The notes: generated by a model not told the origin, from the sequence alone. A stretch of DNA of 56,370 nt from Gammaproteobacteria bacterium (GCA_009837185.1 VXUA01000083.1:1-56370), one strand, 5' to 3'; positions 1 through 8,148 are shown, counted from the stretch's first letter. Numbers and translations: made by a program.

Positions 1-19
1 CTAGTTAGCTACGGGACTG

Positions 20-403
20 TCAAAATTTTTGACCGCTGACCGTCGAAGTCAGGAAGCGATAAGCACCTATACGTCTCCCATCTGAGCCCACGACTTTAAA
101 CGTTTCCAAAGGAATCCCTTGCTCCCGTACATCTCTAGCGGCTCTAGGAGGATGGTTATACCCATACTTGTTCTTTAGTTCTTGGGTGGTAATGTATCCG
201 TGTTCAAGAATGTGGTCGATTACGATCCTTGCTCGTTTAGCAGTGACAGCTTCAAGCTGAGCTCTGAATTTCGTGGATAAACGTTCCTCGTTTGGTACCA
301 AATGAAAATTTCCTAAGTTTGTATGGAACAGAATAGATCTTTGTGGTTTTCCATTGGATTTAACTCTCGACTGGAAGCCACCGCACACCTTGTTTGTTCG
401 CAA
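20..403 (-). pseudogene. N-terminal fragment of HNH-type restriction endonuclease, truncated
   Basis: No full function can survive here. The 127 residues resemble the N-terminal and winged-helix part of endonucleases that travel with D12-class adenine methylases: a basic N-terminus (FQSRVKSNGKPQRSILF), then a helix-turn-helix stretch with the typical YNHPPRAARDVREQGIPLE motif and SDGRRIGAYRF. Right after AYRF the frame ends within 10 codons. The neighbouring frame continues as DFDGQRSKILTVP, which fits the expected continuation better, and then meets a stop, so at least one frameshift is likely. The HNH nuclease part would lie beyond position 1 or has been lost. The 5' end overlaps the methylase gene by about 90 bp in another frame, as expected for a coupled restriction-modification pair. 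The family call rests on remembered motifs; the damage is read directly from sequence. Confidence 0.6.
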
Positions 404-1245
404 TACGAAAGAAGAGAAGGAGAAATGTAGAGCGACTCGAAGGTCGTTTGAGATCTCCCAAGTAAGGTAGCTTGTGTTGAACGACCCGCGCAGATTTCTA
501 CTCGTGTAAGGTCCAAAGTTTTCGGTAGTCGCACACCATGAAATTTTGATCCTGTTCTTCCGTCATAGGAAACAGCAAACATGACGTTTCGCCTCACAAG
601 TTCATCAAGTGAACTGCAAAATTCGTCGTGGTCGAATCTCCCAACGTAGCGATTATCTTTTGTTCCACAAACTCCTTGGTAAGGAGGATCCATGTACACC
701 AAGTCTTCATTCGTGCATGCACGCAATACTTTTTTGTAATCGTGCGATGACAACAGTGCCCGCTGTTTTAGAAGCTTTGAGACGGTAAATATCCGCCAGC
801 TCATTTCTTCCGGTCTCGCGCCCTTCCTTCGATTGTCTGGAGAATTATTGAACTCTCCTTTCGAATTGAAGCGGACGCCAGCCTTAACACACCTAGCTAG
901 TAAGTACAGAAAGTCCGCTGGATCTGCACTCTCGTTAAATCTGCATCGAATTTCATTGAAATAGTCGCGTTCCTTCCCTAATTGCGCTTCCCAAACTGAA
1001 CCGTATCTTTCTGATATGAGATGTGGACGTTCAATAATTTCTTTCCACAAAGTAATTAGAGGCTGGTGTGCATCATTGATCCAGAAATTCGTTGCTCGTT
1101 TACCCATTGCAGCGGCAATGGAAATTGCTGCAGAACCAGCAAAAGGTTCGACGATACGGGATGTCGAGGGAGGGAAAAAACGCAGAATCTCTTGAGCGAT
1201 TTTACGTTTGCTACCCTGGTAAGGAATTGGTTGTGGAACCCTCAA
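313..1245 (-). CDS. DNA adenine methylase, D12 class
   Basis: This enzyme would transfer a methyl group from S-adenosylmethionine to N6 of adenine in a short DNA site, protecting it from a cognate nuclease. The 310-residue product has the alpha-class order of motifs: PYQGSK near residues 8-13, the SAM-binding EPFAGS at 33-38, and catalytic DPPYQG at 186-191. RSTQATLLGR and ESLYISPSLL mark the usual C-terminus, and about 30 further residues run into the region coding for the partner endonuclease. Translation starts at TTG, because an in-frame TAA lies two codons upstream; GAGGA sits 9 nt before it. The adjacent endonuclease is broken, so the methylase may be an orphan. The recognition site cannot be read from the sequence, so calling it dam would be unsafe. 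Confidence 0.88.
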   Translation of the reverse strand: MRVPQPIPYQGSKRKIAQEILRFFPPSTSRIVEPFAGSAAISIAAAMGKRATNFWINDAHQPLITLWKEIIERPHLISERYGSVWEAQLGKERDYFNEIRCRFNESADPADFLYLLARCVKAGVRFNSKGEFNNSPDNRRKGARPEEMSWRIFTVSKLLKQRALLSSHDYKKVLRACTNEDLVYMDPPYQGVCGTKDNRYVGRFDHDEFCSSLDELVRRNVMFAVSYDGRTGSKFHGVRLPKTLDLTRVEICAGRSTQATLLGRSQTTFESLYISPSLLSYCEQTRCAVASSRELNPMENHKDLFCSIQT

Positions 1246-1275
1246 AATTTAGAATCCTCGTATTCGACATGTTAG

Positions 1276-1281
1276 ATTATA
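1276..1281 (-). promoter_or_regulatory. Possible -10 element for the methylase gene
   Basis: On the minus strand this is a perfect TATAAT about 30 nt upstream of the TTG start codon. No good -35 box is found 16-18 bp further upstream; TTTAAC lies too far away. The assignment is tentative. Confidence 0.3.
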
Positions 1282-1507
1282 GAACTGTTCAAATATGTAC
1301 TTGTTAAATCGGATTAATAACCGAAATCAATCTATGCTACGACATGTTTTGATGGAGATGACTGGTTCCGAGCACGCGTTGAGGGAGGCCATTTTCTCAC
1401 ATGTTGTACAACAAATTTCACCATTTGTCCTCGCAAAGAGAGCCTGTTTCGTACTTAGATTCGGTGTAGAATTCGCATTGGTCGTGAAAGACTATTGACG
1501 TTTTAGA

Positions 1508-1515
1508 AGTATTGG
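1508..1515. repeat. 8-bp direct repeat, left copy (target-site duplication)
   Basis: AGTATTGG lies directly outside the left 16-bp inverted end at 1516-1531. The same eight bases lie directly outside the right inverted end, at 3256-3263. This is the expected footprint of a transposition event that duplicates 8 bp of target. Confidence 0.75.
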
Positions 1516-1590
1516 GGTAGTGCTAAGTTTTGGAGTGTCAACATGTTAGCGGACATAATTTAATTTTCTTTTTGAGAGGAGGAAACAGTT

Positions 1591-1887
1591 GTGTCCGGGA
1601 AGCATTATCCTGAGGAGTATCGAGAACAGATCGTCAAATTAGCACGAGCGGGTCGCAGTGTCGCATCGTTAGCTCGAGAATTTGAGCCGACGGAGCCGAC
1701 GATTCGTAGTTGGCTCGCCGCGGCGAATGGTACGGAACCGGCCGCAGAGGTCGAACTTCGTCAAGAGGTTCGGCAATTAAAGCGTCAGGTGGCCACGCTG
1801 GAAGAAGAAAAAGCGATCTTAGCAAAGGCCGCGGCCTGGTTCGCCAAGGAGACGATCAAGACCCCCAACCGGTCTTTGAGTTCATAA
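1591..1887 (+). CDS. IS3-family transposase OrfA
   Basis: This 98-residue protein supplies the DNA-binding half of the transposase. Residues 1-45 form a helix-turn-helix (YPEEYREQIVKLARAGRSVA, then a second helix to IRSWLAA). Residues 52-80 form a leucine-rich coiled coil (VELRQEVRQLKRQVATLEEE), as in the IS3/IS150-type OrfA leucine zipper. The start is GTG, preceded at a good distance by GAGGAGGAAA. OrfB lies in the -1 frame and overlaps it, so the active transposase would be the OrfAB fusion made by frameshifting. OrfA alone probably acts as a regulator, as known for the family. Confidence 0.88.
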   Translation: MSGKHYPEEYREQIVKLARAGRSVASLAREFEPTEPTIRSWLAAANGTEPAAEVELRQEVRQLKRQVATLEEEKAILAKAAAWFAKETIKTPNRSLSS

Positions 1888-2747
1888 AGGTGCACCGGGC
1901 CGAATTTCGTGTTACCACCCTATGTCGCCTGTTGTGCGTATCCAGCAGCGGCTATTATTCATGGTTGCGACGCGGACCCTCGCGCTGGGCGGCCGCGGAT
2001 CGACAATTGCTGCCGCTGGTTCAACAGAGCCATGAGGACTCGCATGGCCGTTATGGAGTCCGTCGTATGAAAGCGACCTTGCAAAGACAAGGTCATCAGG
2101 TGAGTCTCAAGCGAATGTCACGTTTAATGTCGTCCGCGGGACTGTCTGCGGGCACTCGACGCGGTCGCATCAACACGACCCGTGCGGAGGGCTCGACCGT
2201 GGCGACCGATCTTGTCAAACGGGAATTTCGAGCCGACCGACCGAACCAAATCTGGGTGGCAGATGCGACCTATGTCCCGACCCAGGAAGGGACGTTGTAT
2301 TTAGCGGTCATTAAAGATGTGTTTTCGCGCCGGATCGTGGGTGGGTCGACCCGTGCGCGCCAGGGTTCCGAGTTAATGGTTCGAGCACTACAGAAAGCGG
2401 TATCGGAACGAAGTCCTCAAGGAGGTGTCATGCATCATTCCGATCACGGGTCGCAGTATACCTCCACCGCGTTTCAGGCGGCCTGCCAAGCGGCGAATAT
2501 CACCCCGTCCATGGGCACCGTGGGAAACTGTTACGACAATGCTATGGTCGAGAGTTTCTTCGCGTCGTTGGAAAAGGAGTTGATTCACCAGCAACAGCGG
2601 CGGCGCTTCGCGACGCGGTCGGAAGCGGCATTGAAAATCTTTGAGTACATTGAAGGCTTCTATAACCGCACCCGGTTACACTCAGCCTTAGATTTTCGAT
2701 CGCCGGTAGAATTTGAACAAGCGCATACCCAGAGGAAAGCAGCTTAG
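1710..2747 (+). CDS. IS3-family transposase OrfB (DDE integrase domain)
   Basis: This is the catalytic half of the transposase. In the 345-residue frame, the HTH_21-like region covers about residues 95-150 (HGRYGVRRM), and the rve integrase core follows from about 175. The catalytic triad is visible: D185 in WVADATY, D245 in HHSDHGSQY and E281 in NAMVESFFASLEKE, with the D-35-E spacing of the family. The C-terminus YNRTRLHSALDFRSPVEFE is intact, so the element may still be active. An ATG exists at 1710, but the part before about 1815 is orfA read in another frame. The real product is probably the OrfAB fusion. Confidence 0.88.
   Translation: MARRGEWYGTGRRGRTSSRGSAIKASGGHAGRRKSDLSKGRGLVRQGDDQDPQPVFEFIKVHRAEFRVTTLCRLLCVSSSGYYSWLRRGPSRWAAADRQLLPLVQQSHEDSHGRYGVRRMKATLQRQGHQVSLKRMSRLMSSAGLSAGTRRGRINTTRAEGSTVATDLVKREFRADRPNQIWVADATYVPTQEGTLYLAVIKDVFSRRIVGGSTRARQGSELMVRALQKAVSERSPQGGVMHHSDHGSQYTSTAFQAACQAANITPSMGTVGNCYDNAMVESFFASLEKELIHQQQRRRFATRSEAALKIFEYIEGFYNRTRLHSALDFRSPVEFEQAHTQRKAA
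1808..1812 (+). other. Probable -1 ribosomal frameshift site (OrfA to OrfB)
   Basis: Five A residues followed by GC lie at the end of the OrfA coiled coil. The zero-frame codon AAA can slip back one base onto another AAA, which moves the ribosome into the orfB frame. This is shorter than the A6G site of typical IS3 members, so efficiency may be low. Confidence 0.5.
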
Positions 2748-3122
2748 TATGAATAAGGGTTCCAGAAATCGCCGGCCCGGATGCTGTGGCGAGGGCTCTG
2801 CCCCCGACACCCTAGGGTTTCTAAAACGGTACAAAAGTTGGACGCTGGCGCTACCGCTGTCCGCGGTGTTTCGCTGGATCGCATCGCTGATCTGCGCTAC
2901 TCACTTAGCCGGAATCTTAAGATGAACGGGCATCCTTTCGACGCAAGATTGTGCCACTCGGATCATGCACCATCGGGTACCATATGATTAATCACCACAA
3001 TATTGATGCCAACCGAACACATAAAACCGCCGACTGGGTATCTTTAGTGGACGCTAGCAGCAAAATGGGGCAATTCTTACAAGAGTTCCACATTCGTTCT
3101 GGCTCACCCATAAATTCTTTGT
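2748..3122. other. Non-coding 3' segment inside the insertion sequence
   Basis: About 375 bp lie between the orfB stop and the right inverted repeat. The first 240 bp are G+C-rich like the element and the rest is A+T-richer. Short open frames exist on both strands (for example 2781-2987), but none has a recognisable domain or a convincing ribosome binding site. The segment may be a passenger or the remnant of a second mobile element. The change of composition near 2980 suggests at least two origins. Confidence 0.5.
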
Positions 3123-3200
3123 TGTCCGCTAACATGTTGACACTTCAACCAGCAGTACTACAAGCTTATTGCCGTGCATGAGTCTAGTACTAAAAACAGT

Positions 3201-3240
3201 AAGTTTCTGTTAAATTCCTGTAAATTTCTTTAAATATTCA
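3201..3240. repeat. Four phased 10-bp A/T-rich repeats
   Basis: The decamers AAGTTTCTGT, TAAATTCCTG, TAAATTTCTT and TAAATATTCA follow one another without gaps. T and A tracts therefore recur every helical turn, which is expected to bend the DNA. They abut the right 16-bp end of the outer mobile element. Confidence 0.55.
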
Positions 3241-3255
3241 AAACTTAGCACTACC

Positions 3256-3263
3256 AGTATTGG
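3256..3263. repeat. 8-bp direct repeat, right copy (target-site duplication)
   Basis: AGTATTGG is identical to 1508-1515 and lies directly outside the right inverted end at 3240-3255. Confidence 0.75.
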
Positions 3264-3631
3264 TTGATCTTTTCAACCTGATGGAGTTGATATGTCTAGA
3301 CACTCTTCGCTAGTTGGGATACGCCTGAACAACCAATAACGAAGCTTCCGCTATTCCGATCACGGTGAGAATCTTTCCTAGCTAAGCTCTGTTGTTCTGT
3401 GAGTACACCGGTAGCTAGAGAGTCTTACCTAAACAGCTCATCCTATCTGCAATTGGAAAGGACGTCGAGTGATTACAGATCAGCGTTGCGTTCATGCAGA
3501 CTCAATCCGGCTGTGTGGTAATCGTTGCGAATACGATCAACTATCACCCTCGCTCGATTACAGATCCTACTCGCTTCGAACTTGATATAAAATAGGAACA
3601 ATATTCGTAGCAGCAAATCGCGAACCTAAAT
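3264..3631. other. Intergenic region without recognised gene
   Basis: No supported open frame is seen. GGTTGA/TCAACC at 3262-3278 forms a 6-bp hairpin. A TATAAA at 3586-3591 could be a -10 box for the following repeat-protein gene, but no matching -35 box is seen. Confidence 0.4.
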
Positions 3632-5432
3632 ATGGTAAGAAGACCACTCCATTTCATATCGTGGCTGTGCGTGGGATTGCTAGTTCCGTTGTTATTATTC
3701 GGATTCGGCATGTGGGCCTATGAATCGCTCGTGGCAAACGATCAGCAGGGGGTTCCGTCATCTTCAAACGAAGTTGTACCCGGAGATCTTCAATCGCGAA
3801 CAACGGTTCGTCCGAATCTCGATCCGTCTCTCCCCATCGACGATGTCGAAAGCCTGTTGATTGCTACGGATGGATACGCTAGGTCGGTTGCGTTTCGGGC
3901 CATACTATCTTCGGCTGATCAACAACAGTTAATCGCGTTACTTGAAGAATCAAAGGCGATTCGAAACTTCGACCAACGATTAACGACTCGTATAGAAATA
4001 TTCCGTCGTTTTGCGGCAATAGCACCTGAGGCGGCGATGCTACATACATCTGAGCTCCCATAGAATCGTCGCACTCCAATTGTCGAAGCAGTCTTTCTTG
4101 AATGGGCGAGTTCGGACGTAGATGCAGCTCTTAGCCACCTAAGAACTCTTGGGAGTGCCGATCAACGCATCGGTTTGGAAGCGATCTTGCGAATGCGAAA
4201 TGATTGGTCCGCTAAGCGCATTTTGGAACTCGCGCTCGAGTTCGGACATGAATCCCTTGGTGCAAACATTCTGGAAGAGCGTCAAATCATGCGTGCATTT
4301 GATGATCCCCGAGGTGCTTGGAAAGCTATCCTAGAAGACAGTCGCGTGGAAACCTTGCAATATGATACGCTCAAGACGATCCTCGAACTATGGGTGGACA
4401 GTGACGGTTTCGATGTTGTTTTTGAAGCAATGGATTCGATATCTCAAATATACATTCCATGGGACTTTCTTAATCCGATTCTCGTTCCGATCGCGCGAGA
4501 GGACCCACAATATGCCCTCGAGCTTATCGATGAGTTTAGCGAAGAAGTTCGCCGCACCGCCACCTTCACCGTCGTTCACGCGTGGGCGGACACTGATCCC
4601 CTGGCAGCTCTTAAAGCCGTAACCGAGTTGGACAACTATCCCGCGAGTGTGATAGACAATTTACTGACCAACGTTGGCTGGAATTTGCTTAGAGAATCTC
4701 CATACGAGGCGGTTGAGCACCTACCGCAGTATTTGTCGAGAAACTCAAGGAAGTATATATTGCAATCCGCTATGCGAAGGATTGTGTGGGATTCTCCTCA
4801 GGACGCAACTAAGCTCATTAACGAAATTGCACACGGTGTCGAGGATTTGGGAGGGGAGCTTGCTTTGGCATCGGCAAGAGAGGATGCTTCGGCCGCGCTT
4901 GACTGGATTGATGCCCAAGAAGAGACGCTACAGCCCATGTTGTTACTTGATGCAATACCTGCACTTGTTGAAATAGATCCTGATCTTGCGCTGAGTACAG
5001 CATTGAATCAACAAGTTCCCGACGATCAGCTGGGACTGGAATACGAAGTCATTCGGACTCTGGCACAGAGTGACCTAGCGCGCGACTGCAATGCTACCTC
5101 AGGTCCGCGAAGGCGAAACGAAGTCTAGAGCTTGTGCAGAACTCGGTCGCGTTATGATAAACCAAAATGAGCCTTTAGCCGCAATCAAACTAGGGTCAGA
5201 ATTACCAGAGTCTGTACAGGACGAATATTTTCGAGCCATCATCAACGAACTCTACAACCAAGACCGAGTAGCTCTGTACGAAGTCCTTGATCTACTTCCG
5301 CAGCGCAAGTACCAAAGAGATGCAGCACTCTACTATCGCCGTCCCAGTTCACGTTTCGAAAGTTTTAATCGTAGCCATTGGTACTTCACGGACGAGGAAC
5401 TGGAAAAAATTGAATCTTATCGAACCTTATGA
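3632..5432 (+). pseudogene. Broken helical-repeat membrane protein, paralogue of the next gene
   Basis: I do not recognise the family. The reading frame opens with an N-terminal membrane anchor (about residues 7-30, LCVGLLVPLLLFGFGMWAY) and continues as acidic helical repeats with the pattern DPxxALxxxxxL. It is interrupted twice. A TAG at 4061-4063 (after SELP) is in the same frame as the rest (NRRTPIVEAVFLEW). Near 5078-5084 the frame shifts. Adding two bases to the GCGCGCG tract restores DLARATAMLPQVREG, which aligns residue for residue with DIKKAKELLSQIRDG of the intact neighbour, so a 2-bp slippage deletion is the simplest explanation. The C-terminus FTDEELEKIESYRTL matches FTDEQVEHIESFLTD of the paralogue. 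It is probably non-functional unless the amber codon is read through and the frameshift bypassed. Confidence 0.8.
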
Positions 5433-5516
5433 TGGGCCTACCCTCAGTTTACGCTCCCAACGAGACGCAGTCCGCGAGTCAGTCCATGCTCGTCAGACGA
5501 TGTGTTAGGTCGCACT

Positions 5517-7406
5517 ATGTCTGGTAAAGAGACTAATAACTCTTTACGACGAGCTAAGCTCGTTCCACTGTTAGTTGGCACGGGACTATCCATAGTACTG
5601 TGCGTTGGCTTTGTAGTGTTCTTCCGTCCGTTTTCAAATGAGGCTACGCAGACGACCGTCGGTATGTACGATCGAGATTCAAAAACTCCCAGTGTTGTCC
5701 CACTTCTTGATCGTACCGCAAGTAAAGACAACAATGTTGAACAGGAGCAATCTTCAGTGCTGGCCTCACTATTTGAGGAACCAACAAGCTACCTCGAAGG
5801 TTCAGTTACACTTGACAACGTGTTGCAAAGCGCAAACACTAAGAAATTGGTCGATTTACTCGAACAGTCACACAATCTTGAAAACTTTGAAAAGCAACGT
5901 TCAGCACGAGTTCAATTACTTCGCAAATTCGCGACTCTTGATCCGATCCAAGCTCTCACGTATGCCGAATCATTTCCCAAAATTCAGTATGAACATTTCG
6001 CTTCTTTGATTTATCGAGATTGGTCGTTGTTCGACCTAGATTCAGCACTGAACTACGCTGAACAACACGTTCCCACTCTTAGCATTGGGGGAAAGACAGC
6101 GATTTTTGAGCAAATAATTCGAACTAACTGGGATCGTCCAGAAGAGGTGAAGTTGCAGATAGCCAAGCGTTTAACCGTCAGATCCTCTACCGCGAGAGAC
6201 CTGTTGGTCTCGATTGAGATAGACAAGCCTCTTGATGACCCAACAGCAGCATGGGAGGAAATGCTGAGCGGCAAAAACATTGGGGAAAATGAGAGTAACA
6301 GACTTCACCAGATCGCGGTAACAGTCATTGAGAACGACGGTTACACTAAGTTTGCAGAACTGGCTAGTGCTATCCAAGATCGTCAAATCAGAAATACGTT
6401 AATCAGGGAAACATTGTTCAGTCGACTGGACAAAGAAGGCATAGGGGTCATCTTCGAACATGCGGTACAACTGTTTCGGGAAACGGGTCGACCGGTGGTC
6501 TTCGAATTGGCGCGCCGATGGTCATACTCGGACCCACATTCAGCACTGAAGGCTGTGTCTGACATCCAGTTCTATCCTTTACGGGAACACTTAGTAAACA
6601 CAGTGATTTCGAATTGGATCGACAGAACTCCCGGGGATGTGCTGCGCCAGTTGGACTCGTTCCCAGCCGAGTATAGAGAGGAGATACTTGTTGAGGGAAT
6701 ATGGTCGATGACTGCGGGTGAACCCGAAGAAGCCCCCGAGTATCTAGGTGAAATTTCAGACCTGAATACCCGATGGAGAGTCATGGTTAACATGATCCAA
6801 AACTGGGCATCGAGAAACATAGAGGAAGCATTCACTTGGTTTTTAGATAACCCAGATTTGGAACTTCCCTCTGGATATTCTCGCGCTGGTTTACTCCAAT
6901 ACCTCTTATACCGCGTTACCGCTGAAACTGGCCCATCCTTGTTCAAACTTGCTCTAGAGCATCCCACTGACGAGTCCGGTTCTGGTTGGGAAGGGAGTAT
7001 CGTCGGTGCGATTGCCCGAGAGGATATCAAGAAAGCCAAGGAATTGCTATCACAAATAAGGGACGGAACGGGGCGAATCACTGCATATGCGGGAATCGGA
7101 CAAGCGTTGTTCGATCAAAAAAACAGTATTGATGCGGTCATCGAGTTTACGGAAGAGATACCAGAAGACCAACATGTTGAGTTTTACGATGAATTCACAA
7201 TGAGATTACGTCCGCAAGTGGTTCATGAACAACTTGACAAACTTCCAACACCAGAAGCTCAAGCAAGAGCAGCTTTAAAACTCCTGCAGAGAATAGCCGA
7301 GTCTTATAACCTCTTCACCGACGAACAGGTCGAACACATTGAATCGTTTCTGACGGACACAGAACGAACGGAGCTCAAGCTAGACGCACGCAGTACTCAA
7401 CAGTGA
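5517..7406 (+). CDS. Membrane-anchored alpha-helical repeat protein, unknown function
   Basis: This 629-residue protein has no function I can name. One transmembrane helix near the N-terminus (about residues 15-35, LVPLLVGTGLSIVLCVGFVVFF) would place the rest in the periplasm. The body from about residue 90 is built of degenerate helical repeats of roughly 35-40 residues. Their recurring signature is DPxxAL followed by a short helix (DPIQALTYAESFP, DLDSALNYAEQH, DPHSALKAVSDI, NIEEAFTWFLDN), reminiscent of HEAT- or Sel1-like scaffolds but without a clear match. The protein is strongly acidic. ATG at 5517 is preferred over 5502 because AGG lies 8 nt before it. The gene follows its broken paralogue by about 85 bp, so the pair arose by tandem duplication and this copy is the surviving one. 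A scaffold or protein-protein interaction role is inference only. Confidence 0.75.
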   Translation: MSGKETNNSLRRAKLVPLLVGTGLSIVLCVGFVVFFRPFSNEATQTTVGMYDRDSKTPSVVPLLDRTASKDNNVEQEQSSVLASLFEEPTSYLEGSVTLDNVLQSANTKKLVDLLEQSHNLENFEKQRSARVQLLRKFATLDPIQALTYAESFPKIQYEHFASLIYRDWSLFDLDSALNYAEQHVPTLSIGGKTAIFEQIIRTNWDRPEEVKLQIAKRLTVRSSTARDLLVSIEIDKPLDDPTAAWEEMLSGKNIGENESNRLHQIAVTVIENDGYTKFAELASAIQDRQIRNTLIRETLFSRLDKEGIGVIFEHAVQLFRETGRPVVFELARRWSYSDPHSALKAVSDIQFYPLREHLVNTVISNWIDRTPGDVLRQLDSFPAEYREEILVEGIWSMTAGEPEEAPEYLGEISDLNTRWRVMVNMIQNWASRNIEEAFTWFLDNPDLELPSGYSRAGLLQYLLYRVTAETGPSLFKLALEHPTDESGSGWEGSIVGAIAREDIKKAKELLSQIRDGTGRITAYAGIGQALFDQKNSIDAVIEFTEEIPEDQHVEFYDEFTMRLRPQVVHEQLDKLPTPEAQARAALKLLQRIAESYNLFTDEQVEHIESFLTDTERTELKLDARSTQQ

Positions 7407-7695
7407 TTAAACCGGCACTGAAAACACTGTAAGAACACGCTTGGAATACTCTGGCGAGAATACGTCAGAGGGTTGTACGGAGAGGTCAATCGGTTATATG
7501 GATGTAATGTCCCTACAGTCGGCATCGAATGGCGTTGTACGAGCGTCAGCGGAAGTGCTCCACGTCATTCATCCCAATCTTCGCGGCCGAGTGAGTCGCA
7601 GCCAACGTCAGGTTTGTTTATTGGATGGCGATGTCGAACTTTATGCGAAGTACGCAATACTTTCGTGAATCCAGCGTTTACACTTGTGATTATCG

Positions 7696-8079
7696 TCAGG
7701 ACAAGAGATGTTGGACCAACCATAGGAACGTCGTCAAAAACCCAACGACGCTGTATAAGACTATTAGGGCAAAGTACAAGCGCTTTGGCGTTTGTTTTCC
7801 ATGTGGTTGAGTTTTCTTTTGGCGCAACCAGACGTACAGTACAACCATTGACCACACAAGGATCACACGTGCTCCATCGATCGACCCATTGAATTCAACG
7901 CCTATCAAGTTGAGGACTGCCAATGTACCGATGCCGATACACAATGGTATTTGCAAGAAAAAGAAAATTTTGTCGATCAATCCCCATTCAGACATGTTGA
8001 GCAATTCCTCAACGCTGGTTCTCGGAGCAGCGTAGTAGGCCTCCGATGGTGCACTGGTATGTTCGTCTTTAGACTTCAC
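7696..8079 (-). CDS. Small membrane protein, unknown
   Basis: The 127-residue product has a polar N-terminus (about 35 residues) followed by three hydrophobic helices: about residues 37-62 (IFFFLQIPLCIGIGTLAVLNLIG), 70-87 (ARVILVWSMVVLYVW) and 101-125 (YFALIVLYSVVGFLTTFLWL). No family is recognised. The frame opens with GTG without a clear ribosome binding site, so a later start is possible, for instance the Met at residue 29, which would keep all three helices. It lies downstream of the hyuA-hyuB pair on the same strand with a 70-bp gap, so co-transcription is possible. The hydrophobic pattern favours a real gene. Confidence 0.55.
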   Translation of the reverse strand: MKSKDEHTSAPSEAYYAAPRTSVEELLNMSEWGLIDKIFFFLQIPLCIGIGTLAVLNLIGVEFNGSIDGARVILVWSMVVLYVWLRQKKTQPHGKQTPKRLYFALIVLYSVVGFLTTFLWLVQHLLS

Positions 8080-8148
8080 TTCAAAGATTAAGGCTAAAGC
8101 TTCACATGCCTATAGCTATACTGTTCGCACGCTAGACGTACCATCACA

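Larger units (their letters stand above)
1536..3142 (+). mobile_element. IS3-family insertion sequence
   Basis: The element carries orfA and orfB in overlapping frames. It is bounded by inverted repeats that match perfectly over 22 bp (1534-1555 and 3123-3144); the IS3-type termini TGTCAAC and GTTGACA would be 1536 and 3142. No 3- or 4-bp direct repeat is visible at these ends (GAG on the left, CTT on the right), so the insertion may be old, may have arisen by recombination, or may have been carried by the outer element. The right end is about 375 bp beyond the orfB stop, unusually far for this family. The coding part is clearly richer in G+C than its surroundings, a sign of transfer. Confidence 0.82.
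1516..3255. mobile_element. Outer mobile element with 16-bp inverted ends and 8-bp target duplication
   Basis: GGTAGTGCTAAGTTTT at 1516-1531 is the exact inverse of 3240-3255, and both ends are flanked by AGTATTGG. These ends are separate from the IS3-family ends inside. Only 4 bp separate the two kinds of end on the left, but 97 bp on the right (3143-3239). Without the inner insertion sequence the outer element would be roughly 130 bp and non-coding, which fits a MITE-like element. Ends beginning with GG and an 8-bp duplication occur in families such as IS1595 and ISL3; which family applies here cannot be decided. The target lies next to a small hairpin (3262-3278). Confidence 0.65.

Noticed and set aside
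1066-1498. Small plus-strand frames around 1066-1307 and 1295-1498
   Set aside because: The first are antisense to the methylase; the last has no binding site, no domain and lies in a non-coding flank of the mobile element.
1536-3142. 3-bp target duplication at the ends of the IS3-family element
   Set aside because: The flanking triplets GAG and CTT differ, and shifting the ends by one or two bases does not help.
4061-4063. In-frame TAG as a recoded codon (pyrrolysine or suppressor reading)
   Set aside because: TAG ends several intact genes in the window (for example phoR and the prs gene), and the same gene also has a frameshift, so a nonsense mutation is the simpler explanation.
7441-7892. 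Plus-strand frames after the helical-repeat gene
   Set aside because: They overlap one another and the minus-strand membrane-protein gene and show no hydrophobic or domain pattern.
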